Shown here: positions 49,828-50,138 of the stretch, one piece after another | How positions within the stretch are numbered: position 1 is the stretch's first letter | How the letters are laid out: the number at the start of each line of letters is the position of its first letter | Assembly: GCA_023435025.1 (NCBI GenBank) | Contig: JAEYSE010000023.1 | Span: forward strand, 1-50,138 | Source of the DNA: Bacillota bacterium | GTDB lineage: Bacteria; Bacillota; Clostridia; Christensenellales; CAG-138 | Length of the DNA: 50,138 nucleotides | Direction: 5' to 3' | Notes under the pieces: generated by a model | Told to the model about the DNA's origin: nothing | Seen by the model: the letters and a program-made list of their open reading frames with translations, nothing else | Database searches by the model: none | Made by a program: the position numbers and the translations under genes

Positions 49828-50138
49828 TTGTGAATTGATCAAATTTCATCAATCTGCATGAAGCTAACATGTGGCTAAATTACTAGCTTTGTTAAAAACT
49901 CTTCTTGACGGTTTAGCGCACGTTTTTAAAAATTTGTGCACCAAATGTGCGCCAAGAAATTCAGCATTTTGAACTCCTACATACGCTCTCGCGCGCGTGT
50001 AGATGTCGCGCAACTAAGGATATGAATATATAACGAACCACATTGCACTTCCATATGTTGGGACGTATAATTGATTATATACAAAGATTCCTTAGTTCTT
50101 CTTGCTTGATGCCTCATCAATCTTCATTAGGCGAATAA
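49828..50138. other. right edge, gene-free; probable end of an integrated element
   Basis: No gene is supported. The stretch is AT-rich with several GTGCGC/GCGCAC words, including the 22-bp repeat copy at 49936-49957. This fits recombinase arm sites next to the displaced tRNA half, but the element itself would lie beyond the window. The stretch 49613-49744, before the terminator, also shows no gene. Confidence 0.4.
49936..49957 (+). repeat. 22-bp repeat, right copy
   Basis: Second copy of the sequence at 34159-34180 (20 of 22 identical), about 110 bases from the tRNA fragment. Confidence 0.4.

Noticed and set aside
49640..49861. A 73-codon plus-strand ORF containing NTIRTCDLQSQS
   Set aside because: This is the antisense reading of a tRNA 3' half; IRTxDL-type peptides are a known annotation artefact.

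Overview
The window looks like a chromosomal segment of an anaerobic, amino-acid-fermenting Firmicute of the class Clostridia. The evidence is a glutamate mutase (3-methylaspartate) operon, a thiolase/3-hydroxyacyl-CoA dehydrogenase/CoA-transferase operon, a single-cluster ferredoxin, a DUF4317 gene, the Firmicute riboflavin order ribD-ribE-ribBA-ribH behind an FMN riboswitch, strong AGGAGG-type ribosome binding sites and many overlapping operons. I cannot name a genus. By eye, about 15-34 kb is richer in G+C than about 34-43 kb, which also carries most of the accessory-looking and broken genes.

Layout. 0-4.8 kb: a MarR regulator, a broken small membrane-protein gene, DUF4317, an ABC-F ATPase and a DUF188 protein. 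5.1-14.6 kb: a two-sided metabolic island. On the plus strand are a split transketolase, an SCP2-fold protein, a zinc alcohol dehydrogenase, a regulator with two MerR-type domains and a class-3 aldehyde dehydrogenase. On the minus strand are a second SCP2-fold protein, a GSAM-like aminotransferase and a TetR regulator. The two halves converge on a shared terminator. 14.8-19.6 kb: a ferredoxin, a run of tiny overlapping ORFs, a large membrane-anchored protein split by a frameshift, and a TetR regulator with its own operators.

19.6-26.8 kb (minus): glmS-glmL-glmE-mal, which turns glutamate into mesaconate. It is followed by an AtuA-family protein, DUF4387 and a P-loop protein with an alanyl-tRNA-synthetase-like SAD domain, sitting where mesaconase and citramalate lyase might be expected. 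A divergent LysR gene (27.4 kb) probably controls it. 28.6-34 kb (minus): a CoA-transferase, thiolase, SDR reductase and 3-hydroxyacyl-CoA dehydrogenase, preceded by a LysR gene. 34.4-38.9 kb (minus): a class D beta-lactamase lipoprotein, DUF1330, an RmlC-like epimerase, small membrane proteins, OsmC and a group II PLP decarboxylase. The decarboxylase is divergent from a MocR regulator (39.0 kb) with three direct repeats between them.

40.6-43.2 kb: a PHP-domain protein, a ROK regulator without its zinc motif, and two gene remnants (Gfo/Idh/MocA and HAD) that meet at an apparent deletion scar. 43.2-46.9 kb (minus): the riboflavin operon with its FMN riboswitch and two attenuator-like hairpins. 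47.1-49.6 kb (plus): a polar amino-acid ABC transporter. 49.7-50.1 kb: the encoded 3' half of a tRNA with its terminator, probably the displaced half left by an element that integrated to the right of this window.

The two best candidates for undescribed biology are the transketolase/SCP2/aminotransferase/aldehyde dehydrogenase island, which could process a lipophilic amino-alcohol or hydroxy-ketone, and the AtuA-DUF4387-SAD module at the end of the methylaspartate operon. Functions are assigned from motifs and gene order read by eye; no database search was run.
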